A stretch of 33,795 bases of DNA from Alphaproteobacteria bacterium (GTDB taxonomy: Bacteria > Pseudomonadota > Alphaproteobacteria > GCA-2746255). Numbering within the stretch: the stretch's first letter is position 1; every line of letters begins with the position of its first letter. The notes under the pieces were generated by a model. It was given only the letters and a program-made list of their open reading frames with translations. It did not search any database and was not told where the DNA came from. Of the stretch, positions 16,509-24,609 are shown piece by piece. The stretch covers positions 1 to 33,795 of the forward strand of contig JAGWAR010000010.1 in NCBI GenBank assembly GCA_021296325.1, given 5' to 3'. Both the position numbers and the translations under genes were made by a program.

Positions 16509-17887
16509 GGTGTGTCCCCGCTTTGCGGCGTTGTCGGTTCCTCGGGAAGCAGGTGGCCGGTGACCGAGGTTTCGATTCGCAGGACGCGTTTTGCCGCCGC
16601 GTGAACGTCCCTTGCCGTGACCGCTCCGATGCGTTCAGGCCATTGTTCGACGTCCTCGATCGCGTAACCGGAAGCGAGCGCCGCGCCAATCGTCTGGGCG
16701 CCGGTATCCAGACTGTCGCGGGCATAGGTAGCGGCGGCCTGCAACTGGTTGATGGCGTGGGTCGTCTCCGTTTCCGTGACGCCCTTTTCGATCAATTTTT
16801 CAAGCTCGGCCTCGATGGCGGCCTCGATGGCTTCGATGCCGACATCCGGCGTTGGGATCGCATAGATCGAAAACGCTGCCGGTCCGCGCGCCATGGGGTC
16901 GTAACGGACGCTTACCCCGGCGGCAAGCTTCTGTTTTACAACGAGTTCCAGGTAAAGTCGGCTGGTCCCGCCGTTGCCCAAGATGGCCGCCAGCACCTCC
17001 ACGGCCTGGGCTTCGCCGGCCATGGCCATTTTCTGATTAGGCGCCGTGTAGCGGCGCAGGAAGGAAGGCTGGCGCACCTCCGTCGAACGCATTGTAACCC
17101 GGCGCGCCGTCGTTTCCGCGGGTTCCTCCGGAACGAACGTCTGGTGCACCTCGCGAGGCGGGATGTTGCCATAAATCTTCTCGGCAAGCGGGCGCAGGGT
17201 TTCGGTCGTCACATCGCCCGCCACAACCAGAATCGCATTGTTCGGGGCGTAGTGGCGGCGATAGAAAGCGAGCGCGTCTTCCGTCGTCAAGGCTTCTATT
17301 TCCTGTGTCCAGCCGATGATCGGTTTATGGTACGGATGGTTCCGGTAAAGAGCTTCGTCCACCTTGACGGAAAGCATGGCGGCCGGATCGTTCTCGAAAC
17401 GTGACCGGCGTTCCTCCATCACCACATCGCGTTCGAACAGTACGTTTGTATCGTCCAGAATCAGATTCTGCATTCGATCCGCCTCCATTCGCATCACGAG
17501 TTCGAGACGATCACTCGCAATGGTTTGGTGATAGGCGGTGAAGTCCTGGGAGGTAAAAGCGTTGTCGGTGCCGCCCTGGCGGGCGATGATTTTCGAAAAA
17601 TCGCCGGGCGCGATCTTCTTCGTCCCCTTGAACATCAGATGCTCGAGAAAATGCGCCAGACCGGACTTCCCCGGCGTTTCGTCCATCGCCCCCACCTTGT
17701 ACCAGACCATTTGCGTGATGGCGGGAATGCGCGGATTGGGGATAACCACGACGCGCAGACCGTTTTCGAGCGTGAAGGTTTCCGGATTGAAAACACCGGC
17801 GCTAGCCGGTGTTGAAAATAGGACACAGATGCAAAGGACAAGGGGGCCGGCGAAAGGCGAAGTCCAATGGAAAAAAAGCGGGCGCAC
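16505..17887 (-). CDS. M16-family zinc peptidase, catalytic subunit
   Basis: A 460-aa secreted M16 (pitrilysin) peptidase. The N-terminal signal peptide (FAGPLVLCICVLFSTPASAG) is followed by the inverted zinc motif HFLEH (H79, E82, H83), the third ligand probably at E159 in VVMEERR, and AFTSQDFTAYH. The C-terminal half resembles the substrate-binding half domain. The start is GTG 17887; AGG lies upstream. It is 42 bases after the lipoprotein gene on the same strand and overlaps the next M16 gene. In alphaproteobacteria such a tandem M16 pair after lspA is common; the physiological substrate is not established. Older annotations often call these proteins processing peptidases. Confidence 0.93.
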   Translation of the reverse strand: MRPLFFHWTSPFAGPLVLCICVLFSTPASAGVFNPETFTLENGLRVVVIPNPRIPAITQMVWYKVGAMDETPGKSGLAHFLEHLMFKGTKKIAPGDFSKIIARQGGTDNAFTSQDFTAYHQTIASDRLELVMRMEADRMQNLILDDTNVLFERDVVMEERRSRFENDPAAMLSVKVDEALYRNHPYHKPIIGWTQEIEALTTEDALAFYRRHYAPNNAILVVAGDVTTETLRPLAEKIYGNIPPREVHQTFVPEEPAETTARRVTMRSTEVRQPSFLRRYTAPNQKMAMAGEAQAVEVLAAILGNGGTSRLYLELVVKQKLAAGVSVRYDPMARGPAAFSIYAIPTPDVGIEAIEAAIEAELEKLIEKGVTETETTHAINQLQAAATYARDSLDTGAQTIGAALASGYAIEDVEQWPERIGAVTARDVHAAAKRVLRIETSVTGHLLPEEPTTPQSGDTP

Positions 17888-17929
17888 CGTGCCTAACCTG
17901 AAAAATATCGAGTGGACGAAGGATCCCGC

Positions 17930-18490
17930 CTATTCGTATCCGAAAATCGGATCGTCCTGCCCGGTATCCGTGCTGGGGGCGGAAGGAACCGGCTGGCCAT
18001 AGATTCGCCGGTATTCCTCGATCGGGTCCAGGGTTTCGTCGGTCGGTTTTTCCTGCGCGTCCATGAAGAGGAGCTGTTCGGTAAGCGAGCGATCTTCCTG
18101 GGCAATGGCCGCGCCTTCGGTGTTCAGAATGCGGCGGATTTCCGGATTTGCCCGGGTGGCTCCCGCCCGACTCAACAGGGCCCGTTCGCCGATCGTGCGG
18201 CTTGCAACGCTGGTTTCATCCAGGGGGTGGAGTTTCTCGTCATCGATGCCGAAGACGGCCTGGCGAGCGCGCTGGGCCGGTTCGGCCGTGTTCGGCCGCG
18301 TGGCGCCGGGTTTCGGCGGCCTCAGGCCATAATCCGGCGGCATGCTCAAGGGCGGCTGGTTGACGACCTGGAACTCGTCCGGCGGCCGGCTTTTCGTGCC
18401 GTAGACAAGGTCCTCGGCCAACTGGCAACCCGTGATTGCCGGCACGAGGCCAAGAAGAAGGACCGATAGGAAGGCGTATCTGCGTGGCAC
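17930..18490 (-). CDS. DUF3035-type lipoprotein
   Basis: A 186-aa predicted lipoprotein. The signal region MPRRYAFLSVLLLG leads to the lipobox ITGC, giving acylated Cys22 with the chosen start. The body is rich in proline, with PDEFQVVNQPPLSMPPDYGLRP close to its N-terminus, which is the pattern of the DUF3035 family (assigned from memory). The start taken is GTG 18490, with GGGAGAG seven bases upstream; a GTG 24 bases further up has no ribosome-binding site. It follows lspA directly, so a substrate of the signal peptidase sits beside its enzyme. No hydrophobic segment after Cys22, so it should be held in the inner or outer membrane by lipid only. Function unknown. Confidence 0.85.
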   Translation of the reverse strand: MPRRYAFLSVLLLGLVPAITGCQLAEDLVYGTKSRPPDEFQVVNQPPLSMPPDYGLRPPKPGATRPNTAEPAQRARQAVFGIDDEKLHPLDETSVASRTIGERALLSRAGATRANPEIRRILNTEGAAIAQEDRSLTEQLLFMDAQEKPTDETLDPIEEYRRIYGQPVPSAPSTDTGQDDPIFGYE

Positions 18491-18515
18491 GAGGCTTCTC
18501 TCCCGTCGTTCCACC

Positions 18516-18989
18516 CTATTTAGGGGTTTCTCGGCGCTCCAGCAAGGCGTCGATGAGAATCATCCCCACGCCAACGGTAATCGCCGCGTCCGCTAGATTG
18601 AAGGCCGGCCAATGGACGCCGAAAGCGTGGAAATCCAGAAAATCGAAAACGGCTCCGTAACGCAGCCGATCGACGGCGTTACCGAGTGCGCCGCCGATGA
18701 TGAACCCAAGCCCCCAGCAGATCCAGGGCCTGCCCGTGCGGCCAAGCCAGATCATAAGGACGAAGGACACGCTGAAGGCGAGGACGACCAACAACAACGG
18801 ATAAGGCGCATTGTCCCCGCCCAAAATCCCGAAACTGATCCCCTGGTTCCAGACGCGGACAAGGCTGAAGAAGGGGGTGATGGGCGGATAGGCCTCCGGC
18901 CCCGTCAATACGTGGTTCAACAACCACCATTTGACGGCCTGATCCAGCGCCAGAATGACGGTGGCAATCCATAAACCCAAACGAATCAT
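18516..18989 (-). CDS. lspA: Lipoprotein signal peptidase (signal peptidase II)
   Basis: LspA removes signal peptides from diacylated prolipoproteins in the inner membrane. The 157-aa protein has four hydrophobic segments and the catalytic aspartates D107 in GNAVDRLRYG and D134 in FNLADAAI, plus VFDFLDF between them. LDQAVKWW and WNQGISFGIL near the N-terminus complete the family pattern. It lies six bases after ileS, the ileS-lspA pair being common in proteobacteria. The lipoprotein gene follows. Confidence 0.96.
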   Translation of the reverse strand: MIRLGLWIATVILALDQAVKWWLLNHVLTGPEAYPPITPFFSLVRVWNQGISFGILGGDNAPYPLLLVVLAFSVSFVLMIWLGRTGRPWICWGLGFIIGGALGNAVDRLRYGAVFDFLDFHAFGVHWPAFNLADAAITVGVGMILIDALLERRETPK

Positions 18990-18995
18990 GCCGGC

Positions 18996-21815
18996 TTACT
19001 CCCTTGGCTGTTCGGACTTCGCGACGACCTCGGCGCAACGACGGCAGAGATCCTCATATTCCTTTACGCTGCCGACTTCTTCGAGGACCCGCCAGCAACG
19101 CTCGCACTTTTCTCCCTTGGCGATGACGGGAAGAACAGTGATGCCTGGATGCTCGGCAAGACGGAAACCGTCTTCCGGGGACGTTCCTTCTTCGAGCGTG
19201 GCGCCGGAGGTGATGAAAAGTTCCGTTGGGTCCACGTCTTTCATGGCCATGATGTAGTCGGCTTCCACAAAGACGCGAGGGGCCGCTGCCAGCGAAGAGC
19301 CGATCCGTTTCTCGGCCCGTTCGATCTCAAGCGCGCCGGTCACGACCCGCCGAAGGGCACGTACCTTTTCCCATTTCGCCGCCAGCGCGTCGTCCCGCCA
19401 GTCTTCCGGTACGTCGGGGAAAAGACGCAAATGCACGCTTTCATCGGTCCCCGGAAAACGGGCGAGCCAGGCTTCCTCGGCCGTGAAGCAAAGGATCGGC
19501 GCAAGCCAGGCGGTCAGGCAATGGAAGAGATCGTCCATCACCGTCCGGGCGGCACGCCGCCGCGGGTTTTCGGCCGCGTCGCAGTAAATCGAATCTTTGC
19601 GGATATCGAAGTAAAGCGCGGAAAGCTCGACCGCGCAGAAATTGTGCAGGATCACCGCGATGCCGGTGTAGTCGTAATCGCCGGCGCGTTTTCGGATATC
19701 CCGGTCGATCTCCCACAGCCGGTGGTGAATCCAGCGCTCAAGCTCAGGCATGGCGGCGTTGTCGATCCGCTCGGCCGCGTCGAACCCTTTTAAACTGCCG
19801 AGGAGGTAGCGCAGCGTGTTCCGGAAGCGCCGGTACATGTCGACCTGATGTTTCAGGATTTCCGGGCCGATCCGGAGGTCTTCCGTGTAGTCGGATGTGC
19901 CGACCCACAGCCGCAGGATGTCGGCACCATAATCCTTCACGACCTCCAGGGGCGAAACCACGTTGCCGAGCGATTTCGACATCTTGTGGCTGTCTTCGCC
20001 CAGAACGAAGCCATGGGTCAGCACGGCATCGAAGGGCGCACCGCCGCGCGTGCCGCAGGATTCCAGCAGCGAGGATTGAAACCAGCCGCGATGCTGATCG
20101 GACCCTTCCAGGTAAAGAGAGGCCGGTGAGGAAAGGTCTTCCCGAGCCTCCAGGACGAAGGCATGGGTCGCCCCGCTTTCGAACCAGACGTCGAGGATTT
20201 CGCGGATGGGTTCGAAATCGTCGGCAGCGTAATCATTGCCGAGAAAGCGTTCCGGTGGGCTCGTGAACCAGGCGTCGGCCCCTTCCTTGGCGATGGCCTG
20301 AACGATCCGCTCCATGACCTTCGGGTCGCGCAGGGGTTCGCCGGTCTTCCGGTCGACGAAGACGGCGATCGGGATGCCCCAGGCGCGCTGGCGCGAGACG
20401 CACCAGTCGGGACGTTCGGAAACCATCGCGAACATTCGGTTGCGCGCCTGCTTCGGAACCCAGCGGGTCGCCTCGATGGCATCCAGCGCCTTTTTGCGAA
20501 GGTCGTTCGTTTCCATGCTGATGAACCATTGCGGCGTCGTCCGGAAAATCAGCGGTGCCTTCGAGCGCCAGGAATGGGGATAGGCGTGCGTCATCTTGCC
20601 GGTCCAGAGCAGATTGCCCGATTTCTGCAACGCCTCGACGATCTTGGGGTCGACCTTGAAAACATGTTCGCTGGCAAACAGCGGCACGTGTTCGTAGAAG
20701 CGGCCGTCGTCCCCCACCGTTTCCGGCACTTCAAGGCCGTGGCGCTGACCCAGCGTGAAATCCTCAAGCCCGTGGCCGGGGGCGGTATGGACGAAGCCGC
20801 TGCCCTGTTCCACCGTTACGTGTTCGCCGGCCAGCAGCGGCACCTCGAAATCGTAGCCCTGCTCGTAAAGCGGGTGTTGCAGGGAGGTTCCAGCCAGGGT
20901 CTTCCCCTTGAGACGGTGCAAAACCGTGTGGTGGGTGATGGCGGCGTCGTTCAGGCTCGATTCGAGCAAGGCTTCGGCGAAAAGAAGCTTCTCGCCGGTT
21001 CTTGCGAGGCTTTTTTCCGCCGCCCCCGTGACCTCGATCAGCACGTAGTCGATGGCCTCGCCATAAGCCACGGCGCGGTTGCCGGGAATCGTCCAGGGCG
21101 TCGTCGTCCAGATAACAACGCCGGCTCCTTCCAGGGCCGGGTCCGAGCTGCGCGTGACGGGAAAGCGCACATAGATCTGCGTGGAGGTGTGATCGTGGTA
21201 TTCGACCTCGGCTTCCGCCAGCGCCGTCTTTTCGACGACGGACCACATCACCGGCTTCTTTCCCTTGTAGAGGCCGCCATTGATCAGGAACTTGCCAAGT
21301 TCCTCGACGATCTTCGCCTCGGCGTCGAAGGCGATCGTGGCGTACGGATTTTCCCAGTCGCCCAGCACGCCCAGGCGTTGAAACTCGTCGCGCTGCACGT
21401 CGATCCAGTGACGGGCGAAGGCGCGGCACTCTTCGCGAAAATCGATGAGGGACACGGCATCCTTGTCCTTGCCGGCGGCGCGATATTTTTCCTCGATCTT
21501 CCATTCGATCGGAAGCCCGTGGCAGTCCCAGCCGGGGACGTAGCGGGCGTCCTTGCCCTGCATCTGGGCAAAGCGGTTGACGATGTCCTTCAGGATTTTG
21601 TTCAGCGCGTGGCCGATGTGCAGATGACCGTTGGCATAAGGCGGGCCGTCGTGTAGCAGGAAGACCTCGCGGCCCTTCGCCTGCTCGCGAAGCCGCTGGT
21701 AAAGGCTCATTTTTTCCCAATGCTTCAACAAATCGGGCTCGCGCCTGGGCAGGCCTGCCTTCATTGGAAAGGCGGTTTCAGGAAGAAAAACGGTTTCCTT
21801 GTAGCGACTGGCCAT
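18996..21815 (-). CDS. ileS: Isoleucyl-tRNA synthetase
   Basis: IleS charges tRNA-Ile with isoleucine and edits misactivated valine. The 939-aa length equals E. coli IleS (938 aa). The HIGH motif is at residues 66-69 (in NGHLHIGHALNK) and KMSKS at 611-615. The inserted editing domain is recognisable by WTTTPWTIPGN. The C-terminal zinc site has two CxxC pairs (C904/C907 and C924/C927), the bacterial type 1 arrangement usually sensitive to mupirocin. ATG 21815 (MASRYKETVFLPET) is the family start; the frame is open for another 134 codons upstream across ribF, which is a shadow. It lies 11 bases after ribF. Confidence 0.97.
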   Translation of the reverse strand: MASRYKETVFLPETAFPMKAGLPRREPDLLKHWEKMSLYQRLREQAKGREVFLLHDGPPYANGHLHIGHALNKILKDIVNRFAQMQGKDARYVPGWDCHGLPIEWKIEEKYRAAGKDKDAVSLIDFREECRAFARHWIDVQRDEFQRLGVLGDWENPYATIAFDAEAKIVEELGKFLINGGLYKGKKPVMWSVVEKTALAEAEVEYHDHTSTQIYVRFPVTRSSDPALEGAGVVIWTTTPWTIPGNRAVAYGEAIDYVLIEVTGAAEKSLARTGEKLLFAEALLESSLNDAAITHHTVLHRLKGKTLAGTSLQHPLYEQGYDFEVPLLAGEHVTVEQGSGFVHTAPGHGLEDFTLGQRHGLEVPETVGDDGRFYEHVPLFASEHVFKVDPKIVEALQKSGNLLWTGKMTHAYPHSWRSKAPLIFRTTPQWFISMETNDLRKKALDAIEATRWVPKQARNRMFAMVSERPDWCVSRQRAWGIPIAVFVDRKTGEPLRDPKVMERIVQAIAKEGADAWFTSPPERFLGNDYAADDFEPIREILDVWFESGATHAFVLEAREDLSSPASLYLEGSDQHRGWFQSSLLESCGTRGGAPFDAVLTHGFVLGEDSHKMSKSLGNVVSPLEVVKDYGADILRLWVGTSDYTEDLRIGPEILKHQVDMYRRFRNTLRYLLGSLKGFDAAERIDNAAMPELERWIHHRLWEIDRDIRKRAGDYDYTGIAVILHNFCAVELSALYFDIRKDSIYCDAAENPRRRAARTVMDDLFHCLTAWLAPILCFTAEEAWLARFPGTDESVHLRLFPDVPEDWRDDALAAKWEKVRALRRVVTGALEIERAEKRIGSSLAAAPRVFVEADYIMAMKDVDPTELFITSGATLEEGTSPEDGFRLAEHPGITVLPVIAKGEKCERCWRVLEEVGSVKEYEDLCRRCAEVVAKSEQPRE

Positions 21816-21826
21816 GGTTAGGGTTC

Positions 21827-22777
21827 CTACGCGGGATCGCCTGCCTTCGCAAGGACCTCGCGTGCCCTGGCCACGTCTTCCGTCATCTGGTGCTGCAGGG
21901 TTTCTGCATCCTCGAAGGTCGTATCTTCCCGCAAATATCCGATCAACCTCACCCGCAGATGCTTCCCGTAGAGGTCGGGATTTCCGTCGAAGAAGTAGAC
22001 TTCGAAAAAAAGCCCCGCGCCCGAAAAGGTGGGTCGCGTCCCGAAATAGCCGGCGCCATCCCGCCACACCGTCTCCGCCCCTTCGTCGATGCCGGCCCGG
22101 ACGGCATAGATGCCCAGTTTCGGCTGCAAATGATCGCCAAGGGCGATGTTCGCGGTCGGAAAACCGAGTTCGTGCCCCAGGCCGCTGCCGGCCTCGACGC
22201 GGCCTTCGATTTCCCAATAGTGTCCAAGCATGGCGGCGGCCTTTGCCGGTTCGCCGTTTTGAAGAAGCGTGCGGATCTTGGTAGACGAATAAGGCTCTTC
22301 CTTTGCCGTCACCGGGCTCACGGCCGTGTAGGTAAAGCCGAATTGGCCGGCCAGCGTTTTCAGCATCTCCGCATCCCCCTTCCGGCCCTTGCCGAATCGG
22401 AAATCGTAGCCGGTCACGACGTGAGCAACCTGCAAATCCTCGACGAGAGCCCGGCGAACGAACGTTTCCGCCGACCAGGCAGCGAAGGCAGCGTCGAAAT
22501 GCTGAACGATCAGGAAATCGATGCCCAGGGATTCGATCGCGTGGGCCTTGTCGCGAAGAGACGTGAGCCGGAAGGGTGGCGCATCCGGAAAAAAGAAGCT
22601 GCGGGGATGCGGCTCGAAGGTCAACACGCCACAGGCGGTAGACAGGGTCTTTGCCTGCCGCTTGGCCTCCTCAAGAACGGCGCGATGGCCGTGGTGCACC
22701 CCGTCGAAATTGCCGAGCGTAATCACGGATCCCAGCACTTCGGGTGGCGCGTTGGATGTGTGGCGCAGGATCCGCAT
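21827..22777 (-). CDS. ribF: Bifunctional riboflavin kinase / FAD synthetase
   Basis: RibF makes FMN from riboflavin and then FAD. The 316-aa protein has the N-terminal adenylyltransferase domain (TLGNFDGVHHGHRAVL, TFEPHPRSFF, GYDFRFGKGRKGD, SSTKIRTLL). It is followed by the C-terminal kinase domain (GLGHELGFPTANI, GIYAVRAG, YFGTRPTF, EVYFFDGNPDLYG). ATG 22777 lies 14 bases after the MaoC-like gene. No FMN riboswitch precedes it; the upstream gap is too short. It is part of the operon maoC-like-ribF-ileS-lspA. Confidence 0.96.
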   Translation of the reverse strand: MRILRHTSNAPPEVLGSVITLGNFDGVHHGHRAVLEEAKRQAKTLSTACGVLTFEPHPRSFFFPDAPPFRLTSLRDKAHAIESLGIDFLIVQHFDAAFAAWSAETFVRRALVEDLQVAHVVTGYDFRFGKGRKGDAEMLKTLAGQFGFTYTAVSPVTAKEEPYSSTKIRTLLQNGEPAKAAAMLGHYWEIEGRVEAGSGLGHELGFPTANIALGDHLQPKLGIYAVRAGIDEGAETVWRDGAGYFGTRPTFSGAGLFFEVYFFDGNPDLYGKHLRVRLIGYLREDTTFEDAETLQHQMTEDVARAREVLAKAGDPA

Positions 22778-22791
22778 AAGCGGGCGTTCCT

Positions 22792-23232
22792 CTAGGAAGC
22801 GCCGGACGCTTTCGAGTCGACCATAACGACGGCTTCACCATCGATGACAAGCGTTTCTCCGACCAGGCAATCCGTCTTCAGGTGAATGCGCCGCTTTTCC
22901 GGCTGGATTTCCGTGACGGTAACCCTTGCGAGGACAGTATCCCCGATTTTTACCGGCGCCTTGAACTTCACGTTCTGGCTTAGATAGATGCAGCCGGGTC
23001 CGGGAAGCTTGGTGCCGAGCACCGCCGAAATGAAACCGGCCGAAAGCATGCCATGGGCGATGCGGTCCTTGAACATCGTCCGGCTGGCGAATTCCTGATT
23101 CAGGTGGACCGGGTTTGTATCCCCAGAGACACCGGCGAACAGGACGATGTCCGCATCGGTGATCGTTTTCGCATAAGAGGCCGACATGCCAACGGTAAGA
23201 TCCTCGAGGTAGTATCCGTGAAATTCATCCAT
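22792..23232 (-). CDS. MaoC-like (R)-specific enoyl-CoA hydratase
   Basis: A 146-aa hot-dog-fold protein close to PhaJ-type hydratases. The hydratase-2 motif is intact: D38 and H43 in SGDTNPVHLNQEF, followed by IAHGMLSAGFIS and LPGPGCIYLSQNVKFKAPV. Such enzymes add water to trans-2-enoyl-CoA to give (R)-3-hydroxyacyl-CoA, feeding polyhydroxyalkanoate or fatty acid metabolism. ATG 23232 has TAGGAAA eight bases upstream. It is the first gene of the long leftward operon, so housekeeping genes ribF, ileS and lspA would share its promoter. The actual acyl-CoA substrate is not known. Confidence 0.9.
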   Translation of the reverse strand: MDEFHGYYLEDLTVGMSASYAKTITDADIVLFAGVSGDTNPVHLNQEFASRTMFKDRIAHGMLSAGFISAVLGTKLPGPGCIYLSQNVKFKAPVKIGDTVLARVTVTEIQPEKRRIHLKTDCLVGETLVIDGEAVVMVDSKASGAS

Positions 23233-23251
23233 ACGCCGATTTCCTAGCGAG

Positions 23252-23268
23252 GCCCTGCCAGGCAGGGC
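23252..23268. repeat. 17-bp perfect dyad in the leader of the maoC-like operon
   Basis: GCCCTGCC and its exact reverse complement GGCAGGGC flank a single A. It lies 20 bases upstream of the ATG at 23232 and just downstream of the predicted transcription start (near 23279). It could be a repressor site or, in RNA, a six-pair hairpin with a five-base loop next to the ribosome-binding site. There is no T-run, so a terminator is unlikely. Confidence 0.6.
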
Positions 23269-23285
23269 GGTTTATGATGCGGCGC

Positions 23286-23314
23286 AATATATCGGAGGTC
23301 CCGGACCCCGGCAA
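23286..23314 (-). promoter_or_regulatory. Sigma-70-type promoter for maoC-like-ribF-ileS-lspA operon
   Basis: Read on the minus strand, TTGCCG (23314-23309) and TATATT (23291-23286) are separated by exactly 17 bases. The predicted start point is about 47 bases before the ATG at 23232. The spacer contains an 11-base dyad, GGTCC-C-GGACC (23297-23307), which could be an operator. This is the best promoter match seen for the long leftward operon. Confidence 0.55.
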
Positions 23315-23350
23315 GACAGCCACCATGCCCGCATCGGCCGGCCGAATGAG

Positions 23351-23366
23351 GTTAACCCGGAATTAA
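23351..23366 (-). promoter_or_regulatory. Candidate CtrA binding box (TTAA-N7-TTAAC)
   Basis: Two TTAA half sites (23352-23355 and 23363-23366) are separated by exactly seven bases. On the minus strand the match is the full TTAA-N7-TTAAC consensus of the alphaproteobacterial cell-cycle/motility regulator CtrA. It lies 44 bases upstream of the 81-aa gene and about 37 bases upstream of the -35 element of the leftward operon, so it could act on either. Motif match only. Confidence 0.5.
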
Positions 23367-23409
23367 GCGGGAAGCACGTAGGCTTCCGGCGTCAGGCAAG
23401 AGGTGCCGT

Positions 23410-23655
23410 ATGAACGGAGTTAGCAGACATCACGTGCCGAAAATTCCGCCGAAGATTCCGAAGGTTCGGGAATATGTCGAGATCACGATGCACGATGGAA
23501 CGGTCCTGAAAGGGCACGTTTTCATCGAGGCAACGATGCGCATTCAGGATTTGCTGAACGACACCTATCATTTCTTTCCCTTCGTGGATGGCGGTGAAAA
23601 AGTTCACCTCATCAGCAAGGCGGCGGTTGCGCGGGTGCGTCCCTACGACGACTGA
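23410..23655 (+). CDS. Conserved-looking small protein of unknown function (81 aa)
   Basis: I do not recognise this family with certainty. The 81-aa protein has a proline/lysine N-terminus (HHVPKIPPKIPKVREY) and then a compact, probably beta-rich domain: VEITMHDGTVLKGHVFIEA, RIQDLLNDTYHFFPFVDGG and KVHLISKAAVARVRPYD. No signal peptide, membrane segment or cysteine is present, so it is likely cytosolic. ATG 23410 has GAGGTG about six bases upstream, a good ribosome-binding site. A CtrA-type box lies 44 bases upstream. Its end overlaps the opposing hydroxylase gene by 13 bases. The pattern of a strand, a DGT turn and an ISKxxVxxV end is reminiscent of small regulatory or PilZ/Sm-like barrels, but this is only an impression. 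Confidence 0.75.
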   Translation: MNGVSRHHVPKIPPKIPKVREYVEITMHDGTVLKGHVFIEATMRIQDLLNDTYHFFPFVDGGEKVHLISKAAVARVRPYDD

Positions 23656-24476
23656 GGCGGGTCTCTTCGCCAGTTGCCCAGGCGGTTTTCCGCCACCTGT
23701 TTTCGAAAAGGAATGGCAAGCAGGTTGCCGAGATCGAGCTTGCGGACGTCCCGATAGGGGATAAGCCCGATCTCCATGGCGAGATGTCCTTTCGCGGGGG
23801 ATTGCCGGTAGGTGCCGCAGAGGCGGTCCCAAACGGAAAGCGCAAAACCGAAGTTCGTGTTCGTTTCCGAGGTGTCCGTTGAATGATGAACGCGGTGCAT
23901 CTCGGGCGTTACTATGAAAAAACGTAAAACCCGTTCCAACGGCGGAAAAATGCGCACGTTCCCATGATTGAACAGGGACGTGCCGTTCAGAATAACTTCG
24001 AAAAGCAGAACGGCCCACGGGTCCGCGCCGCTGGCTGCCACCAACGCCACCTTGTAGACAAGCGAGACAAGAATCTCGACAGGGTGAAAGCGGATGCCGG
24101 TCGTCGTGTCGAAGTCTAAGTCCGAATGGTGGACCTGATGCAGCCGCCAGAAGACGGGAAGGGCGTGCGAAACGATGTGCTGGAGGTAGATCGCGAAATC
24201 GAGGAAGACAACCGCAACCGCAATCTCGATCCAATTGGGCCAGTCGAGAACGTTCAGCAGGCCCCATCCCGCACCCTGGGCATGGACGGCCATGACGTAG
24301 GCCGCCGCCCCCAGCGTGAAGCGCACGGCCAGAATGTCGACAAGCAGGATTCCCAGATTAGCCGTCCAGCGTTTTCCCTTCGCCTGACCCAAGGGCCGCC
24401 GCGGCGCAAGCCCCTCCCACAACGCCATGGCGGCGAAGATCGCAAGGAAGGCGCCAAGTCGAATCCAGTCTTCCAT
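23643..24476 (-). CDS. Membrane fatty acid hydroxylase / sterol desaturase family protein
   Basis: A 277-aa integral membrane di-iron oxygenase. Hydrophobic segments lie around residues 6-22, 41-64, 83-98 and 133-165. The histidine clusters of the family are complete: H100-x3-H104, H113-x2-H116-H117 in LHQVHHSD, H171 in NHGN, and H194-x2-H197-H198 in EMHRVHHS. Known relatives hydroxylate or desaturate sterols, fatty acids, ornithine lipids or carotenoids, so a membrane lipid is the likely substrate. Start ATG 24476 has CGGAG about eight bases upstream; the frame is open another 60 codons but without family similarity. It is divergent from the Rieske oxygenase, which suggests a shared pathway, and convergent with the 81-aa gene. 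Confidence 0.88.
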   Translation of the reverse strand: MEDWIRLGAFLAIFAAMALWEGLAPRRPLGQAKGKRWTANLGILLVDILAVRFTLGAAAYVMAVHAQGAGWGLLNVLDWPNWIEIAVAVVFLDFAIYLQHIVSHALPVFWRLHQVHHSDLDFDTTTGIRFHPVEILVSLVYKVALVAASGADPWAVLLFEVILNGTSLFNHGNVRIFPPLERVLRFFIVTPEMHRVHHSTDTSETNTNFGFALSVWDRLCGTYRQSPAKGHLAMEIGLIPYRDVRKLDLGNLLAIPFRKQVAENRLGNWRRDPPQSS

Positions 24477-24609
24477 CGGTCCGCTCCGGGAATGCTTCCA
24501 ATGTGGGTTTATCCTGCCGCCCTGGCAAGCTTGTGCCGAAGGAAGGATGACGAAAGGCGGCAAAAGAGGCAGACTGCCGCTCGGAACGGACCAAGAAAAA
24601 CAGCCACCC

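Noticed and set aside
20163-21656. 497-aa plus-strand frame opposite ileS
   Set aside because: Result of high G+C third positions on the other strand; no family features, while ileS motifs are clear.
21816-22217. N-terminal extension of IleS to 1073 aa
   Set aside because: It is the shadow of ribF; IleS from 21815 has the normal length and start.
22778-22791. FMN riboswitch in front of ribF
   Set aside because: Only 14 bases separate ribF from the MaoC-like gene, and the operon leader at 23233-23285 shows no FMN-aptamer-like structure.
23252-23268. Terminator at the dyad upstream of the MaoC-like gene
   Set aside because: It lies between promoter and start codon with no T-run, so an operator or leader structure is more likely.
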